From Deltaproteobacteria bacterium (GTDB taxonomy: Bacteria > Desulfobacterota > Binatia > Binatales > Binataceae): a stretch of 64,000 nt of DNA. Below are positions 53,211 to 61,927 of the stretch, in pieces. A program made the translations under genes and the position numbers. The stretch lies in the NCBI GenBank assembly GCA_021799495.1, contig JAJZAI010000007.1:1-64000 (forward strand). Direction: 5' to 3'. How positions within the stretch are numbered: position 1 is the stretch's first letter; the number at the start of each line of letters is the position of its first letter. The notes beneath the pieces were generated by a model that was not told the origin of the DNA, did no database searches, and was given only the letters and a program-made list of their open reading frames with translations.

Positions 53211-53996
53211 TCAATCCGCCAGCGCGACCGCGTCGCCAGGCCAAATCGTTCCGCCCGCGGCCACGGCGGCGAACAGGCCGACATACGCCTGATGATGCTC
53301 CCACGCGGCGCGCAGCGTTTCCGGCCGATGCGGCAGTTCGTCCTGCGGCCAGATCGTCATCGCGCAGCGTAGCGCGGGACGCGCGCCGGCGATCCTGACT
53401 TCGGCGCCAATTTCGATCGTTCCTTCGAGCCATCCGTCTTCGACGAAACCCTCCGCGTCCGAAACCGTCTCGACCAGAATATTAGGCCGGAAACGGCGCG
53501 GATCGAAATCCGCCGCCGGCTCGAGGCGGCGCAGATGCGCGAGCGTGCCGGTCGTAAGCAGATGGAGCACGTCCTCGTCGAAGAAATCGCGCGGCGGCAG
53601 CGGCGCCTCGCCGCGCATGATCGCCGCGCGCTCGGCGGGGCTGAGCGGCGCCGTGCGGATCCGCTCGAAACGAACGTCGCGCCTGAGCATCGCGCCAATC
53701 TCCGCAGCCGCCTCGGCGTCACCGGCGTCATAGACTCGTCCGTCCGGCATTTCGATTCGCACGCGCGCGCCGGCGTCCGCGGCCGGATCGCCCTCCCAGA
53801 ACGCGCGCGCTTCGAGCATCCGCGGAAACGCCCGCGCGCTGATCGCGCCGCCATAGCCGGCGTCGATTACCGCCCACGCCCGATCGCCGGCGATCCCGCG
53901 CTCGCTCACGAGCGCCCGGCCGAGCGCCTCGCCGCGCATCGATTTCACCGGATAACGCCAGAGCGCCTTGACCGTCCCGATTCGCCGCCGTCCCAT
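53211..53996 (-). CDS. MOSC domain protein, copy 2
   Basis: A 261-residue relative of the gene just downstream. It shows LWRYPVKSMRGEALG, GDRAWAVIDAG, RFRPNILVETVSDAEGFVEDGWLEG and PALRCAMTIWPQ with the putative cofactor-ligand Cys. The middle segment (DEDVLHLLTTGTLAHLRRL) matches copy 1 in layout but the two have clearly diverged. Two adjacent copies suggest either separate substrates or a heteromer. Confidence 0.87.
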   Translation of the reverse strand: MGRRRIGTVKALWRYPVKSMRGEALGRALVSERGIAGDRAWAVIDAGYGGAISARAFPRMLEARAFWEGDPAADAGARVRIEMPDGRVYDAGDAEAAAEIGAMLRRDVRFERIRTAPLSPAERAAIMRGEAPLPPRDFFDEDVLHLLTTGTLAHLRRLEPAADFDPRRFRPNILVETVSDAEGFVEDGWLEGTIEIGAEVRIAGARPALRCAMTIWPQDELPHRPETLRAAWEHHQAYVGLFAAVAAGGTIWPGDAVALAD

Positions 53997-54251
53997 CTGA
54001 GGCGCCGGCCCGCGAGTCGCGACGCGGACCAGCGCGCCCGGAAATCTAAACTATCCCAGGATGCCGGCACAAACTCTCCCCGCGGCGGCGATGTGGCGCG
54101 CGCGTCAAAGCGGGCGAGGGCTTGCTTTCCCCGTCAATCGGGCTAAACAGCAGCATGGCGGGCGAAGAGCGACCGCTCGCCGATCGCAAATCAGCCGAAC
54201 GGGCAAGTGCCTGGATGCGCCGGATTCCTTAACACGGGGAGAGTTAACGGA

Positions 54252-55001
54252 ATGACCGTCAAACAGAACCTGAAGTATCAGTTGATGGCCGCCGCGAGCG
54301 GCTTCGCCTTCGAAATTCTCTTCACGATTTTCTGGGGCGTCTTCGGCCACAACCTGCCGCCCGTTTCGCCGAACCTGAGCGGCCCGGCGCTGGCGGCCTA
54401 CTTCGCGAACCATCACACCTCGATTCTCTTCGGCAACAGTATGACCGCGCTGGTCGCCGTGCTGTGGATTCCGTGGACGGCGCAACTGACGGTCGTGATG
54501 CGCCGCATCGAAGGCCCAAGCCCGGTCCTCACCATCATTCAACTGATCGGCGGCATCCTGACCGCGTGGGTGTTGATGTTCTGTCCGGCGATCTGGGCGG
54601 TCGCCGCATTTCGTCCCGATATCGATCCGAACACCATCCGGATGGTCAACGATCTCGGCTTCATCCTGTTCAACATCACTTACGCCGTCACGTCGGTGCA
54701 GGCGATCGCGGCGGGACTGGTCGGTCTTGCGGACCGCGGCGAGCATCCGGTGTTCCCGCGATGGGTATCAGGATGGGCGATTTTCGCCGGCTTCAGCTTT
54801 ATCCCGCTCACCGCGATGCCATTTTTCAAGACTGGGCCGCTGGCGTGGAACGGCGCGATCTGCTTCTGGGGCCTGTTCGGGACCTATTTTATCTGGACGG
54901 CTTCGATGGGCTATTGCATGGCCAAGGACGCGAGCCGCCGCCTGCGCGCCGAGAATGACACGGAGCTGCCCCGCCCCCGCTCGGCGGCCAAGGCGTCCTG
55001 A
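54252..55001 (+). CDS. Hypothetical multi-pass membrane protein
   Basis: A 249-residue protein from ATG 54252 with about six hydrophobic segments: AAASGFAFEILFTIFWGVFG, the SMTALVAVLWIPW region, LIGGILTAWVLMFCPAIWAVAAF, GFILFNITYAVTSVQAIAAGLVG, WAIFAGFSFIPLTAM and FWGLFGTYFIWTASMGYCM. The tail is charged. I do not recognise the family; it resembles small uncharacterised membrane proteins near acyl-CoA or terpenoid pathways, but no motif decides this. Confidence 0.7.
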   Translation: MTVKQNLKYQLMAAASGFAFEILFTIFWGVFGHNLPPVSPNLSGPALAAYFANHHTSILFGNSMTALVAVLWIPWTAQLTVVMRRIEGPSPVLTIIQLIGGILTAWVLMFCPAIWAVAAFRPDIDPNTIRMVNDLGFILFNITYAVTSVQAIAAGLVGLADRGEHPVFPRWVSGWAIFAGFSFIPLTAMPFFKTGPLAWNGAICFWGLFGTYFIWTASMGYCMAKDASRRLRAENDTELPRPRSAAKAS

Positions 55002-55058
55002 GAATCTGAACGCGTCTCCGCGTTCACAAGGCGCTCGTCGCTCGCCCGCCCGTTTCCA

Positions 55059-55087
55059 GTCATGGCCGGATCAAGTCCGGCCATGAC
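55059..55087. repeat. Perfect inverted repeat GTCATGGCCGGA...TCCGGCCATGAC
   Basis: Two 12-bp arms around a TCAAG loop, between the membrane-protein gene and the CinA-like gene. It is followed by AAAAAAG instead of a T-run, so as a plus-strand terminator it is weak. It may be a member of a genome-wide palindromic repeat family, distinct from the element at 30437 and 33080. Confidence 0.55.
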
Positions 55088-55108
55088 AAAAAAGAGCGAC
55101 GCCGCGGT

Positions 55109-55155
55109 ACGAGATGTGAACGACACGAAACGTGAGCGGTACGAAACGTGAGCGG
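55109..55155. repeat. Short tandem repeat, 16-bp unit
   Basis: Two near-identical units ACGAAACGTGAGCGGT (55125-55140) and ACGAAACGTGAGCGG (55141-55155), preceded by a weaker unit TACGAGATGTGAACGAC. They lie upstream of the CinA-like gene. No gene is visible in the rest of the 291-bp gap 55002-55292. Confidence 0.6.
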
Positions 55156-55292
55156 ATATCAACCACCATGGCGAACCACGCAGTCTCTTCCAACGTCGCG
55201 CGTTGAAGCTCTATTCCGGGTCGCACGCGCATGGGGTGGCTTGCCGGTGGGCGGGTTCTTGGAAATAATTAACCCGCTGGGGCGGGCGGCTG

Positions 55293-56024
55293 ATGAACGA
55301 ACGAACCTGCGCGATCGTCGTGATCGGCAATGAAATCCTGTCGGGCAAGGTGCAGGACAGCAACGCATATTTCGCCGCGCGCGAATTGCGCCGGCTCGGC
55401 GTCGCGCTCAACCGGATCGCGGTCGTGCCCGACGATCGCCAGGCGATTATCGACGAAGTGCGCCACTGCGCCCACTCATTCGAGTTCGTAATCACCTCGG
55501 GCGGCGTCGGCCCGACCCACGACGACATCACGATCGAAGCGATTGCGGCGGCGTTCGGCCGCAAAATCGTGACCGATCCCGAACTCAAACGGATCGTCGC
55601 GCAATATTTCAGGGGCGGCTTGAACGAGGCTGGCCTCAAGATGGCCGAGGCGCCCGAGGGCTGCACACTGATCGCAGGCGGCGACGTGCGCTTTCCGACG
55701 ATCCAGCTCGAAAACGTCTATATCCTGCCCGGAATTCCTCAAATCTTCGAAGCCAAGCTGAAGGCGCTGGCCGGGCGCTTCGCCACCGACCCCTACTATC
55801 TGCGAACCATCTATTCCAACGCCAGCGAGGGCGTGCTGGCCGAACATCTGAACGCCACGCTGCGGCAATTCCCGGAATTGCTGCTCGGCTCGTATCCGAC
55901 AATCGGCGCCGACGCGTACCGGGTCAAGCTGACGTTGGAATCCAAGGATCGCGCCTATCTCGACCGCGCATTCGACCATCTGATGGGCCTGATGCCGGCT
56001 GGAACGGTGGTCAAGACCGAGTAG
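55293..56024 (+). CDS. CinA N-terminal/MoCF-fold (MoeA-MogA-like) protein
   Basis: A 243-residue protein from ATG 55293. It has the MoCF biosynthesis fold of CinA and MogA: IVVIGNEILSGKVQDSNAYFAARELRRLG, then ITSGGVGPTHDDITIEAIAAAF, the ligand-binding signature, and GGDVRFPTIQLENVYILPGIPQIFEAKL. The C-terminal nicotinamide-nucleotide amidase part of CinA is absent. It may act in molybdopterin or nucleotide pyrophosphate chemistry; the exact substrate is open. Confidence 0.85.
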   Translation: MNERTCAIVVIGNEILSGKVQDSNAYFAARELRRLGVALNRIAVVPDDRQAIIDEVRHCAHSFEFVITSGGVGPTHDDITIEAIAAAFGRKIVTDPELKRIVAQYFRGGLNEAGLKMAEAPEGCTLIAGGDVRFPTIQLENVYILPGIPQIFEAKLKALAGRFATDPYYLRTIYSNASEGVLAEHLNATLRQFPELLLGSYPTIGADAYRVKLTLESKDRAYLDRAFDHLMGLMPAGTVVKTE

Positions 56025-56100
56025 CGGAAATGTTGTAAACTGTTCGCAGCAGGCGGGCCGGGAGCCGGTCCGCACATGGCGGGGGTAGGAGGATGAGGCG

Positions 56101-56718
56101 ATGAAGCTCCATCGTTTGACAGCGGCGGCATTTCTGTCCGGCATCTTAGTGATCGCATCGATTAGCCCGCTTCACGCGCAGTCCGCGGCGGGCGCGGCCA
56201 ACGCGGGTTCGCCGGTGGCGGCCGGACCGAATCCACAGGTGCCGCAGCCCGAGGATCAATCGGGCGTGAACTGGAAGGGCGTCGGCGTGGGCGCGGGCAC
56301 CGTGCTCGGCAACGCCGTCTATATGCCGGCGAAGCTGGTGTACGGAATCCTCGGCGGAATCGCGGGCGGCGCGGGATGGGCACTGACGGGCGGCAACACC
56401 CAGGTCGCCAACACGATCTGGCGCAGTTCGCTGGGCGGCGACTACGTGCTCACGCCGAGCATGGTCGCGGGCAAGCAGCCGGTCCACTTCAGCGGACCGA
56501 CGGCAACCGCTCCGCCGCCGGCGACGGATCAATCGGCGAATCCCGCCGGCAATGCGACTGTCGCGCAGAGCGGTGCACCCGCAAACACGGCGGGAACACC
56601 CCCGGCGACGCCGAGCGGACCGCATCCGATCGACAACGGCGCCGGTCCGGTCGTCGGCGGCGGCAACGCCGCGCCGAGCAATTCGCCCGCGCCGCTGCCA
56701 TCGACGAATATCGAGTAG
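56101..56718 (+). CDS. Secreted Pro/Ala-rich hypothetical protein
   Basis: A 205-residue protein from ATG 56101, with AGGAGG about 8 bp ahead. A signal peptide (MKLHRLTAAAFLSGILVIASISPLHAQ) is followed by a Gly/Ala-rich segment VGAGTVLGNAVYMPAKLVYGILGGIAGGAGWALTGG, which could be a glycine-zipper-like membrane-active stretch, and a long Pro/Ala/Ser/Thr tail. It is upstream of the ArsC-like gene by 8 bp and probably cotranscribed with it. No family recognised. Confidence 0.65.
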   Translation: MKLHRLTAAAFLSGILVIASISPLHAQSAAGAANAGSPVAAGPNPQVPQPEDQSGVNWKGVGVGAGTVLGNAVYMPAKLVYGILGGIAGGAGWALTGGNTQVANTIWRSSLGGDYVLTPSMVAGKQPVHFSGPTATAPPPATDQSANPAGNATVAQSGAPANTAGTPPATPSGPHPIDNGAGPVVGGGNAAPSNSPAPLPSTNIE

Positions 56719-56726
56719 GCGGCGCG

Positions 56727-57077
56727 ATGGCGAAAGCGTTGTTCCTCTGGAAATCGACCTGCAGCACCTGCCGGAATGCGCGCGCGTTTATCCGCGACGA
56801 ACTCGGCGCCGAGCTCGACGAGCGCAACTACGCGAAAGAGCCGTTCACGCTCGCCGAGCTCGCGCGGATCTTCAAGCACGCCGACCCGCGCGACTTCATC
56901 AATCCGAAGAGCGAATCGTTCAAAGCGATGGGCTTGCGGGGACGGACGCTCACGCGCAGGCAGGCGCTTGATTTGATCGTCGAGCAGCCGAACCTGCTGA
57001 AACGTCCGCTCACGATCGCTGGCGGCGAATTTATAGCCGGCTTCGATCGCGAGCGGATGCGCGCGCTGCTCGCCTAG
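56727..57077 (+). CDS. ArsC/Spx-family thioredoxin-fold protein (Cys form)
   Basis: A 116-residue protein from ATG 56727. Its N-terminal CSTCRNARAFIRDELGAEL carries a C-x2-C redox pair, typical of Spx/YffB-type ArsC-family proteins. NLLKRPLTIAGGEFIAGF matches the conserved RP region. It is the Cys counterpart in this window of the Sec-ArsC gene at 1570, though the two are not close paralogues: here the CxxC pair replaces the single active-site Cys/Sec. The role may be redox or arsenate related, or Spx-like. Confidence 0.85.
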   Translation: MAKALFLWKSTCSTCRNARAFIRDELGAELDERNYAKEPFTLAELARIFKHADPRDFINPKSESFKAMGLRGRTLTRRQALDLIVEQPNLLKRPLTIAGGEFIAGFDRERMRALLA

Positions 57078-57114
57078 CGGCGATCAGAATCGCCCGGCGC
57101 GGGCGAAATCGAAG

Positions 57115-58092
57115 TCAGGCGGATTTTTCGAGACGCTCGGACTTTTCGGCGCGTTCCGCCCGCTCGGATTTCTCGTGACGATCATGATTGCGGGCGTGAT
57201 TCGCGGCTGCGGCCTTGCTGGTCGTCAAAACGTCGATAAATTTGCGCACCGCGGGCGAAAGCTCGCGCCCGCGCTTGTAGATAATCGCCAGCGGACGGGT
57301 GAACGGCCCCTCGGCGAACTCGATCATCTTGAGCGTGCCGCGCGCGGTCTCCTGCTCGACGGTCGAGCGCGGCACGATCGCGAGGCCCTGGCCGATCTCG
57401 ACGGCGCGCTTGATGGTTTCGATATTGTCGAACTCCATCGTATAGACCGGCTTGACCCCGTGGTCGCGCAGGATGCGGTCGGAGGCCTTGCGGGTCGCGA
57501 TATCTCGCTCGTAACCGACGAAGCGCTGGCCGACCAGTTGCCGGACGTTGACGCGATCGAATTGCGCCAGCGGATCGTTGGGCGGCGCCACCAGCACCAA
57601 CTCGTCGTGCCGAAACGCGATCGTCACGATCTGGCTGCGCTTGTTCGGATAGGCGACGACGCCGAGATCGATCTTGCCCTCGATTAAATCGTCATAAATT
57701 TTATTCGAGCGCAGATATTCGAGATGAACGTTGACCTGCGGATAGGCGCGCAGGAAATCGGTCAGGTACGGCGGCAATTCATGCAGCCCGACGCTGTAAA
57801 CCGTGCCGACCCGGATCGCGCCCGCGACCACCGAGCCAATTTCGCGCAAGCGATTCTCAAGCTCAACAAAACGCCGCACGATTTCTTTGCTGGAATTATA
57901 AAGAATCTGGCCTGCCGGAGTCGGTTTGACACCAGCGCGGGCGCGCTCTAACAATCGACACTCGTACTTGTCTTCGAGACTCCGCACCTGCTGGCTGACC
58001 GCCGACTGGGTCACGAAGTTTTGTGAGGCGGCATAAGAAACACTGCCACTTTCGATAATGTCGCAGAAGACCTTTAGCGTTTCGATGTGCAT
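57115..58092 (-). CDS. LysR-family transcriptional regulator
   Basis: A 325-residue regulator from ATG 58092 (MHIETLKVFCDIIESGS). The HTH SYAASQNFVTQSAVSQQVRSLE is typical, and the effector domain follows (GAIRVGTVYSVGLHELPPYL, then ERDIATRKASDRILRDHGV). The C-terminal 25 residues are an odd charged repeat (KSERAERAEKSERLEKSA). It is divergent from the glutaryl-CoA dehydrogenase gene with 194 bp between the starts, the usual layout of LysR genes and their target, so it probably controls gcdH. Confidence 0.9.
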   Translation of the reverse strand: MHIETLKVFCDIIESGSVSYAASQNFVTQSAVSQQVRSLEDKYECRLLERARAGVKPTPAGQILYNSSKEIVRRFVELENRLREIGSVVAGAIRVGTVYSVGLHELPPYLTDFLRAYPQVNVHLEYLRSNKIYDDLIEGKIDLGVVAYPNKRSQIVTIAFRHDELVLVAPPNDPLAQFDRVNVRQLVGQRFVGYERDIATRKASDRILRDHGVKPVYTMEFDNIETIKRAVEIGQGLAIVPRSTVEQETARGTLKMIEFAEGPFTRPLAIIYKRGRELSPAVRKFIDVLTTSKAAAANHARNHDRHEKSERAERAEKSERLEKSA

Positions 58093-58286
58093 ATAACTAC
58101 GGTCTGATATAAGGATATTTGATGGCCAAACGTGACGCAACGGGGGTTGGACGCGAAATTCTGATCGCCCCGGCTGGCGCCGGGCGACGACAAATCGGGT
58201 CATTTGGCGTCACGATTGAGCCGTCGCTCCAAACTAATCACGCCATGTCAATAAACCATCGTTTGATTTAGCCTGAGGATTTGCAT

Positions 58287-59456
58287 ATGGCCGATTTCAT
58301 CAGCGATCTTGACTTTTATCAGCTCGACGAATTGCTCAGCCCGGAGGATCGGATGACGCGGGCGGCAGTGCGTCAGTTCGTGCAGCGCGAGGTCACGCCG
58401 CACGTCGAAAAACATTTCGCCGACTCCACTTTCCCGCTGGAACTGATTCCGCGATTGGCCGAATTTGGCGTCTTCGGTGCGAACCTGAAGGGCTACGGAT
58501 GCGCCGGGATGAACAACGTCGCCTACGGCCTGATCATGCAGGAGCTGGAAGCGGCCGATTCGGGCCTGCGCTCGTTCGCGTCGGTGCAAAGCGCGCTCGC
58601 GATGTACGCGATCTACGCCTGGGGCTCCGAGGAACAGAAAAACCGTTACCTGCCGCTGATGGCGCAGGGCAAGCTAATCGGATGCTTCGGCCTGACCGAG
58701 CCCGACCACGGCTCGGATCCCGGCGGGATGGAAACCCGGGCGCGCAAGGACGGCCATGGATGGATACTGAACGGGATGAAGCGCTGGATCACCAACGGCT
58801 CGATCGCCGACCTTGCCGTGGTCTGGGCGAAGATCGACCAGGGCATCACCGGATTCATCGTCGAAAAAGGCGCGCCGGGCTTCAGCACGCGCGATATCCA
58901 TGGAAAGTTCTCGATGCGCGCGTCGATCACGTCCGAATTGTTCTTCGACGACGTGCGGCTGGACGCTGGCGCCCAATTGCCAGCCGCGCGCGGTCTCAAG
59001 GCGCCGCTGGCCTGTCTGACGCAGGCCCGCTACGGAATCGCGTGGGGTGCGATCGGCGCGGCCCGCACCTGTTATCAATGCGCGCTCGATTACACCAGGG
59101 CGCGCAAGCAGTTCAGCCGACCGCTGGCCGGCTATCAGCTCGTGCAGAACAAGCTCGTCAACATGCTGACCGAAATCACCAAGGCGCAGCTCATATGCCT
59201 CAGGCTCGGCCAGATGAAAGACGCCGGCACGATGCGTCCGGAGCATGTTTCGCTGGCCAAGCGGAACAACGTGCAGATGGCGCTGGATATAGCGCGGACG
59301 GCCCGTGACATGCTCGGCGCCAACGGGATCGTCAACGAATATCCGGTGATCCGTCACATGCTGAATCTTGAGACCGTGAACACGTACGAGGGCGCCTACG
59401 ACGTGCATACGCTGATTCTGGGCCGCGATATTACTGGAATCGGCGCATTCGATTGA
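58287..59456 (+). CDS. gcdH: Glutaryl-CoA dehydrogenase
   Basis: A 389-residue acyl-CoA dehydrogenase from ATG 58287 (GAGGA ahead) that oxidises and decarboxylates glutaryl-CoA to crotonyl-CoA in lysine/aromatic degradation. The Arg that binds the substrate carboxylate is in ADSGLRSFASVQS, LTEPDHGSDPGGM is the FAD motif, and NTYEGAYDVHTLILGRDITGIGAF has the catalytic Glu (about 368). The last block is diagnostic for GcdH. The gene is divergent from a LysR regulator and ends in a strong hairpin. Confidence 0.93.
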   Translation: MADFISDLDFYQLDELLSPEDRMTRAAVRQFVQREVTPHVEKHFADSTFPLELIPRLAEFGVFGANLKGYGCAGMNNVAYGLIMQELEAADSGLRSFASVQSALAMYAIYAWGSEEQKNRYLPLMAQGKLIGCFGLTEPDHGSDPGGMETRARKDGHGWILNGMKRWITNGSIADLAVVWAKIDQGITGFIVEKGAPGFSTRDIHGKFSMRASITSELFFDDVRLDAGAQLPAARGLKAPLACLTQARYGIAWGAIGAARTCYQCALDYTRARKQFSRPLAGYQLVQNKLVNMLTEITKAQLICLRLGQMKDAGTMRPEHVSLAKRNNVQMALDIARTARDMLGANGIVNEYPVIRHMLNLETVNTYEGAYDVHTLILGRDITGIGAFD

Positions 59457-59492
59457 TCGGCGCGTTCGGCCAAACCGTTCCAGCGCAAAATC

Positions 59493-59527
59493 GAACGGCC
59501 GGAGCCTCGCGCAGGCTCCGGCCGTTC
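59493..59527. terminator. Terminator between convergent gcdH and MBL-hydrolase genes
   Basis: GAACGGCCGGAGCCT pairs perfectly over 15 bp with AGGCTCCGGCCGTTC around CGCGC, followed by TTGTTTCGG on the plus side and by TTTT on the minus side. It lies between convergent genes ending at 59456 and 59561 and probably works in both directions. Confidence 0.88.
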
Positions 59528-59560
59528 TTGTTTCGGTTCTATTCGGCTTAATCTGGCGGA

Positions 59561-60415
59561 TTAAGCCAGAACAAAACGGAAAGAGTCGCCCTTGCGCACG
59601 ATTTTGCCCGCCGACGGCGTGGCGAAATGCGTCCCCAGGACCAGCGTTCCGGTGTCGGCATAGCGCTCGCAGAAAGCGCGGCGCGTCAGCTTGGCCATCT
59701 TGCCGTCGACGTCGAAGTTGTCGTCCCATTCCGGGAAGCGGCATTGAATCGGATGGTGCATCAGGTCGCCGGTAATAACCGCGTCCTTGCCGGCCGAGGA
59801 AATCCGAATCGCGAAATGGCCGGGCGTATGGCCGGGCGTCGATTCGAGCCAGATTTCGTCGGTAATCTTGTGCTTGTCGTCAACGAACTTGAGCATCCCC
59901 TCGGCGATCACGGGCCGCACCGAATCTTCGACCGGATCTTTCAGGAAAGGATCTTCAGCGCGCGAGAAAAAGTCCCATTCCGTGCCGCCGACGAGATATT
60001 GCGCCTTGGTGAACGTCGGCTTCCATTTCCCGTCCACCAGCATCGTGTTCCAGCCAACGTGGTCGAGATGCAGATGGGTGCAGACGACGTGATCGATCGA
60101 ACCGCGATCGCATCCGGCCTGCTTCAAGGTGTCGAGGAACGGCAGATGCAGATTGCTGAAGTCGGGAATGCCGCGCACCTTGTCATTGCCGACGCAGGTA
60201 TCGACGATTACGCGCTTGCCCTGGCTTTCGAGCACGAGCGCGTGAACGCTGATTTTGATTTTGCCGGCTTCGTCGATAAAGGTCGGAAAGAGCCAATCCT
60301 TGTCCTTCATCAGATTTTCGGGAGTGCCGTCCGGCAGGATCATCGTGCCGTCCCATGCAACTTCCGATTCGATCACCCGAGTCACCTTAACGTTGCCGAT
60401 ATTCCATTGATTCAC
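59561..60415 (-). CDS. Metallo-beta-lactamase-fold hydrolase
   Basis: A 284-residue zinc hydrolase. The metal motif is CTHLHLDHVGW (His114, His116, Asp118, His119), with a third His in PGHTPGHFAI and a bridging Asp in ITGDLMHHP. The overall pattern follows lactonase-like and methyl-parathion-hydrolase-like MBL proteins without a signal peptide. Its substrate is not evident; lactone or ester hydrolysis is likely. No cotranscribed partner. Confidence 0.88.
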   Translation of the reverse strand: MNQWNIGNVKVTRVIESEVAWDGTMILPDGTPENLMKDKDWLFPTFIDEAGKIKISVHALVLESQGKRVIVDTCVGNDKVRGIPDFSNLHLPFLDTLKQAGCDRGSIDHVVCTHLHLDHVGWNTMLVDGKWKPTFTKAQYLVGGTEWDFFSRAEDPFLKDPVEDSVRPVIAEGMLKFVDDKHKITDEIWLESTPGHTPGHFAIRISSAGKDAVITGDLMHHPIQCRFPEWDDNFDVDGKMAKLTRRAFCERYADTGTLVLGTHFATPSAGKIVRKGDSFRFVLA

Positions 60416-60632
60416 GTGGTTGGCTCCTTGCGTATCGCGTCATGCGGCGCGGTAATGTCAGACTCTCTTTAGACGATTCGGCGCCGAACCGCCAACGCCG
60501 GCGGCGTGGGGCGGCTGAATGACGCCAGTGGATGGACAATGAAGACACAGCGGCGCCCGTTGCGCCATAACATCAAATCGCGCGTAATTTGACGGGTTAC
60601 GTTGAAATTACCCACTTGTTCGTCACGCGCAA

Positions 60633-61289
60633 TTGGCTAAGACTGATAATCTCGTCGGCCGCGCGAGCGTCGCCGGCGCAGGGTTTGAGGCGGGGGCGCG
60701 TTTGGAGAGCGAACTACACGATATCAGCCGCATCGAAAGCGCTTTGCGCAGGAAAAAGGCGCGGACGGCGATTTTCGACCGCGACGGCATTATCAATCGA
60801 ATCGTGATGCGCGACGGCGCGCCCGCAAGTCCGCGCAATATGGAAGAATTTATCATCGAGCCCGAAGCGTCCGCCGCGCTTGCCCGACTCAAGACGGCAG
60901 GATTTCGAATGTTCGTGGCGTCGAATCAACCCGATCTCGCCCGCTCGAAAGTGGCTCCCGAAACTATCGACGCGATGACCGCGGCGATTTTGGCGGCGTT
61001 GCCGATCGAAGCCGTGCGCATCTGCCCGCACGACGACGGCGACGGATGCGCTTGCCGCAAGCCGCGGCCTGGAATGCTGCTCGGCCTTGCGCGCGATTTC
61101 GGTTTCGATTTATCCGGCGCCTTCATGATCGGCGACACCTGGAAGGACGTTCACGCCGGACGCGCGGCCGGATGCGCGACAATTCTTCTCGCGCGCGATT
61201 ACAATCGCGGCGTGGCCGCAGATTTCAAGACCGCGACGCTGTCGGAAGCGGTCGATCTGATCCTTGCGGTTGGGGACGCGCGCCGATGA
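60633..61289 (+). CDS. HAD-family phosphatase, GmhB-like
   Basis: A 218-residue HAD phosphatase similar to D-glycero-D-manno-heptose 1,7-bisphosphate phosphatase. The nucleophile motif is AIFDRDGIIN (Asp49, Asp51), and the Zn-binding loop typical of GmhB is CPHDDGDGCACRKPRPG (Cys131, His133, Cys139, Cys141). GDTWKDVHAGRAAGC is the C-terminal HAD motif. The start is a TTG at 60633 and is not certain. Its stop overlaps the SIS-domain gene (ATGA), so the two steps of a heptose pathway are probably coupled. Confidence 0.85.
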   Translation: MAKTDNLVGRASVAGAGFEAGARLESELHDISRIESALRRKKARTAIFDRDGIINRIVMRDGAPASPRNMEEFIIEPEASAALARLKTAGFRMFVASNQPDLARSKVAPETIDAMTAAILAALPIEAVRICPHDDGDGCACRKPRPGMLLGLARDFGFDLSGAFMIGDTWKDVHAGRAAGCATILLARDYNRGVAADFKTATLSEAVDLILAVGDARR

Positions 61290-61897
61290 GCGAAGAATTG
61301 CGCGCCCATATCAGCGGCTATCTGGCCGAAGCCGCCGAGATTTGCGCGAAGCTCGATCAGGACGCGATCGAAAAAATCGTCGCCGGGCTGGTCGAGTTGC
61401 GCCGGCGGGGCGGAAGACTGTTTTTCCTTGGCGTCGGCGGCGGCGCGGCCAACGCGTCGCACGCGGTCAACGATTTCCGCAAGATCGCCAATATCGAAAG
61501 CTACGCGCCGACCGACAACGTCTCCGAGCTGACGGCGCGAATCAACGACGACGGCTGGGAATCCGCGTACGCGCGCTGGCTCGAAACGAGCCGGCTCAAC
61601 GCCGCCGACGCGGTGTTCGTGCTGTCGGTCGGCGGCGGCGACGCCGAGCGGAACGTAAGCGCGAACCTGGTCGCGGCGATCCGGCGCGCCCGCGCGTCCG
61701 GCGCGCGCGTATTCGGAATCGTCGGCCGCGACGGCGGCTTCACCGCGAAAACCGCCGACGCCTGCGTGATCGTGCCGAATCCGAATCCGCACAACGTCAC
61801 GCCGCATACCGAGGCGTTCCAGGCAGTGGTTTGGCACCTGATCGTCTCGCATCCGGCGCTCGCGACGAACGCGATGAAATGGGAATCGATACGTTGA
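61286..61897 (+). CDS. SIS-domain sugar isomerase, GmhA-like
   Basis: A 203-residue SIS-domain protein, GmhA-like. The phosphosugar-binding loop is LFFLGVGGGAANASHAVNDFRKIA (about 46-69), and SVGGGDAERNVSANLV is the second loop. In GmhA a similar loop with a His carries the isomerase site. The predicted role is sedoheptulose 7-phosphate to heptose 7-phosphate, which fits the GmhB-like gene overlapping it (ATGA) and the transaldolase downstream. Confidence 0.82.
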   Translation: MSEELRAHISGYLAEAAEICAKLDQDAIEKIVAGLVELRRRGGRLFFLGVGGGAANASHAVNDFRKIANIESYAPTDNVSELTARINDDGWESAYARWLETSRLNAADAVFVLSVGGGDAERNVSANLVAAIRRARASGARVFGIVGRDGGFTAKTADACVIVPNPNPHNVTPHTEAFQAVVWHLIVSHPALATNAMKWESIR

Positions 61898-61927
61898 GGC
61901 CAATTCGGCGGGGGGAGGACAAGCGGC

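Noticed and set aside
55059-55087. Palindrome as a rho-independent terminator
   Set aside because: The hairpin is perfect but is followed by A's, not T's, on the plus strand and lacks T's on the minus strand.
58253-58264. AAACCATCGTTT as a LysR box for gcdH
   Set aside because: Arms are only 4 bp and it lies very close to the start codon; too weak to call.
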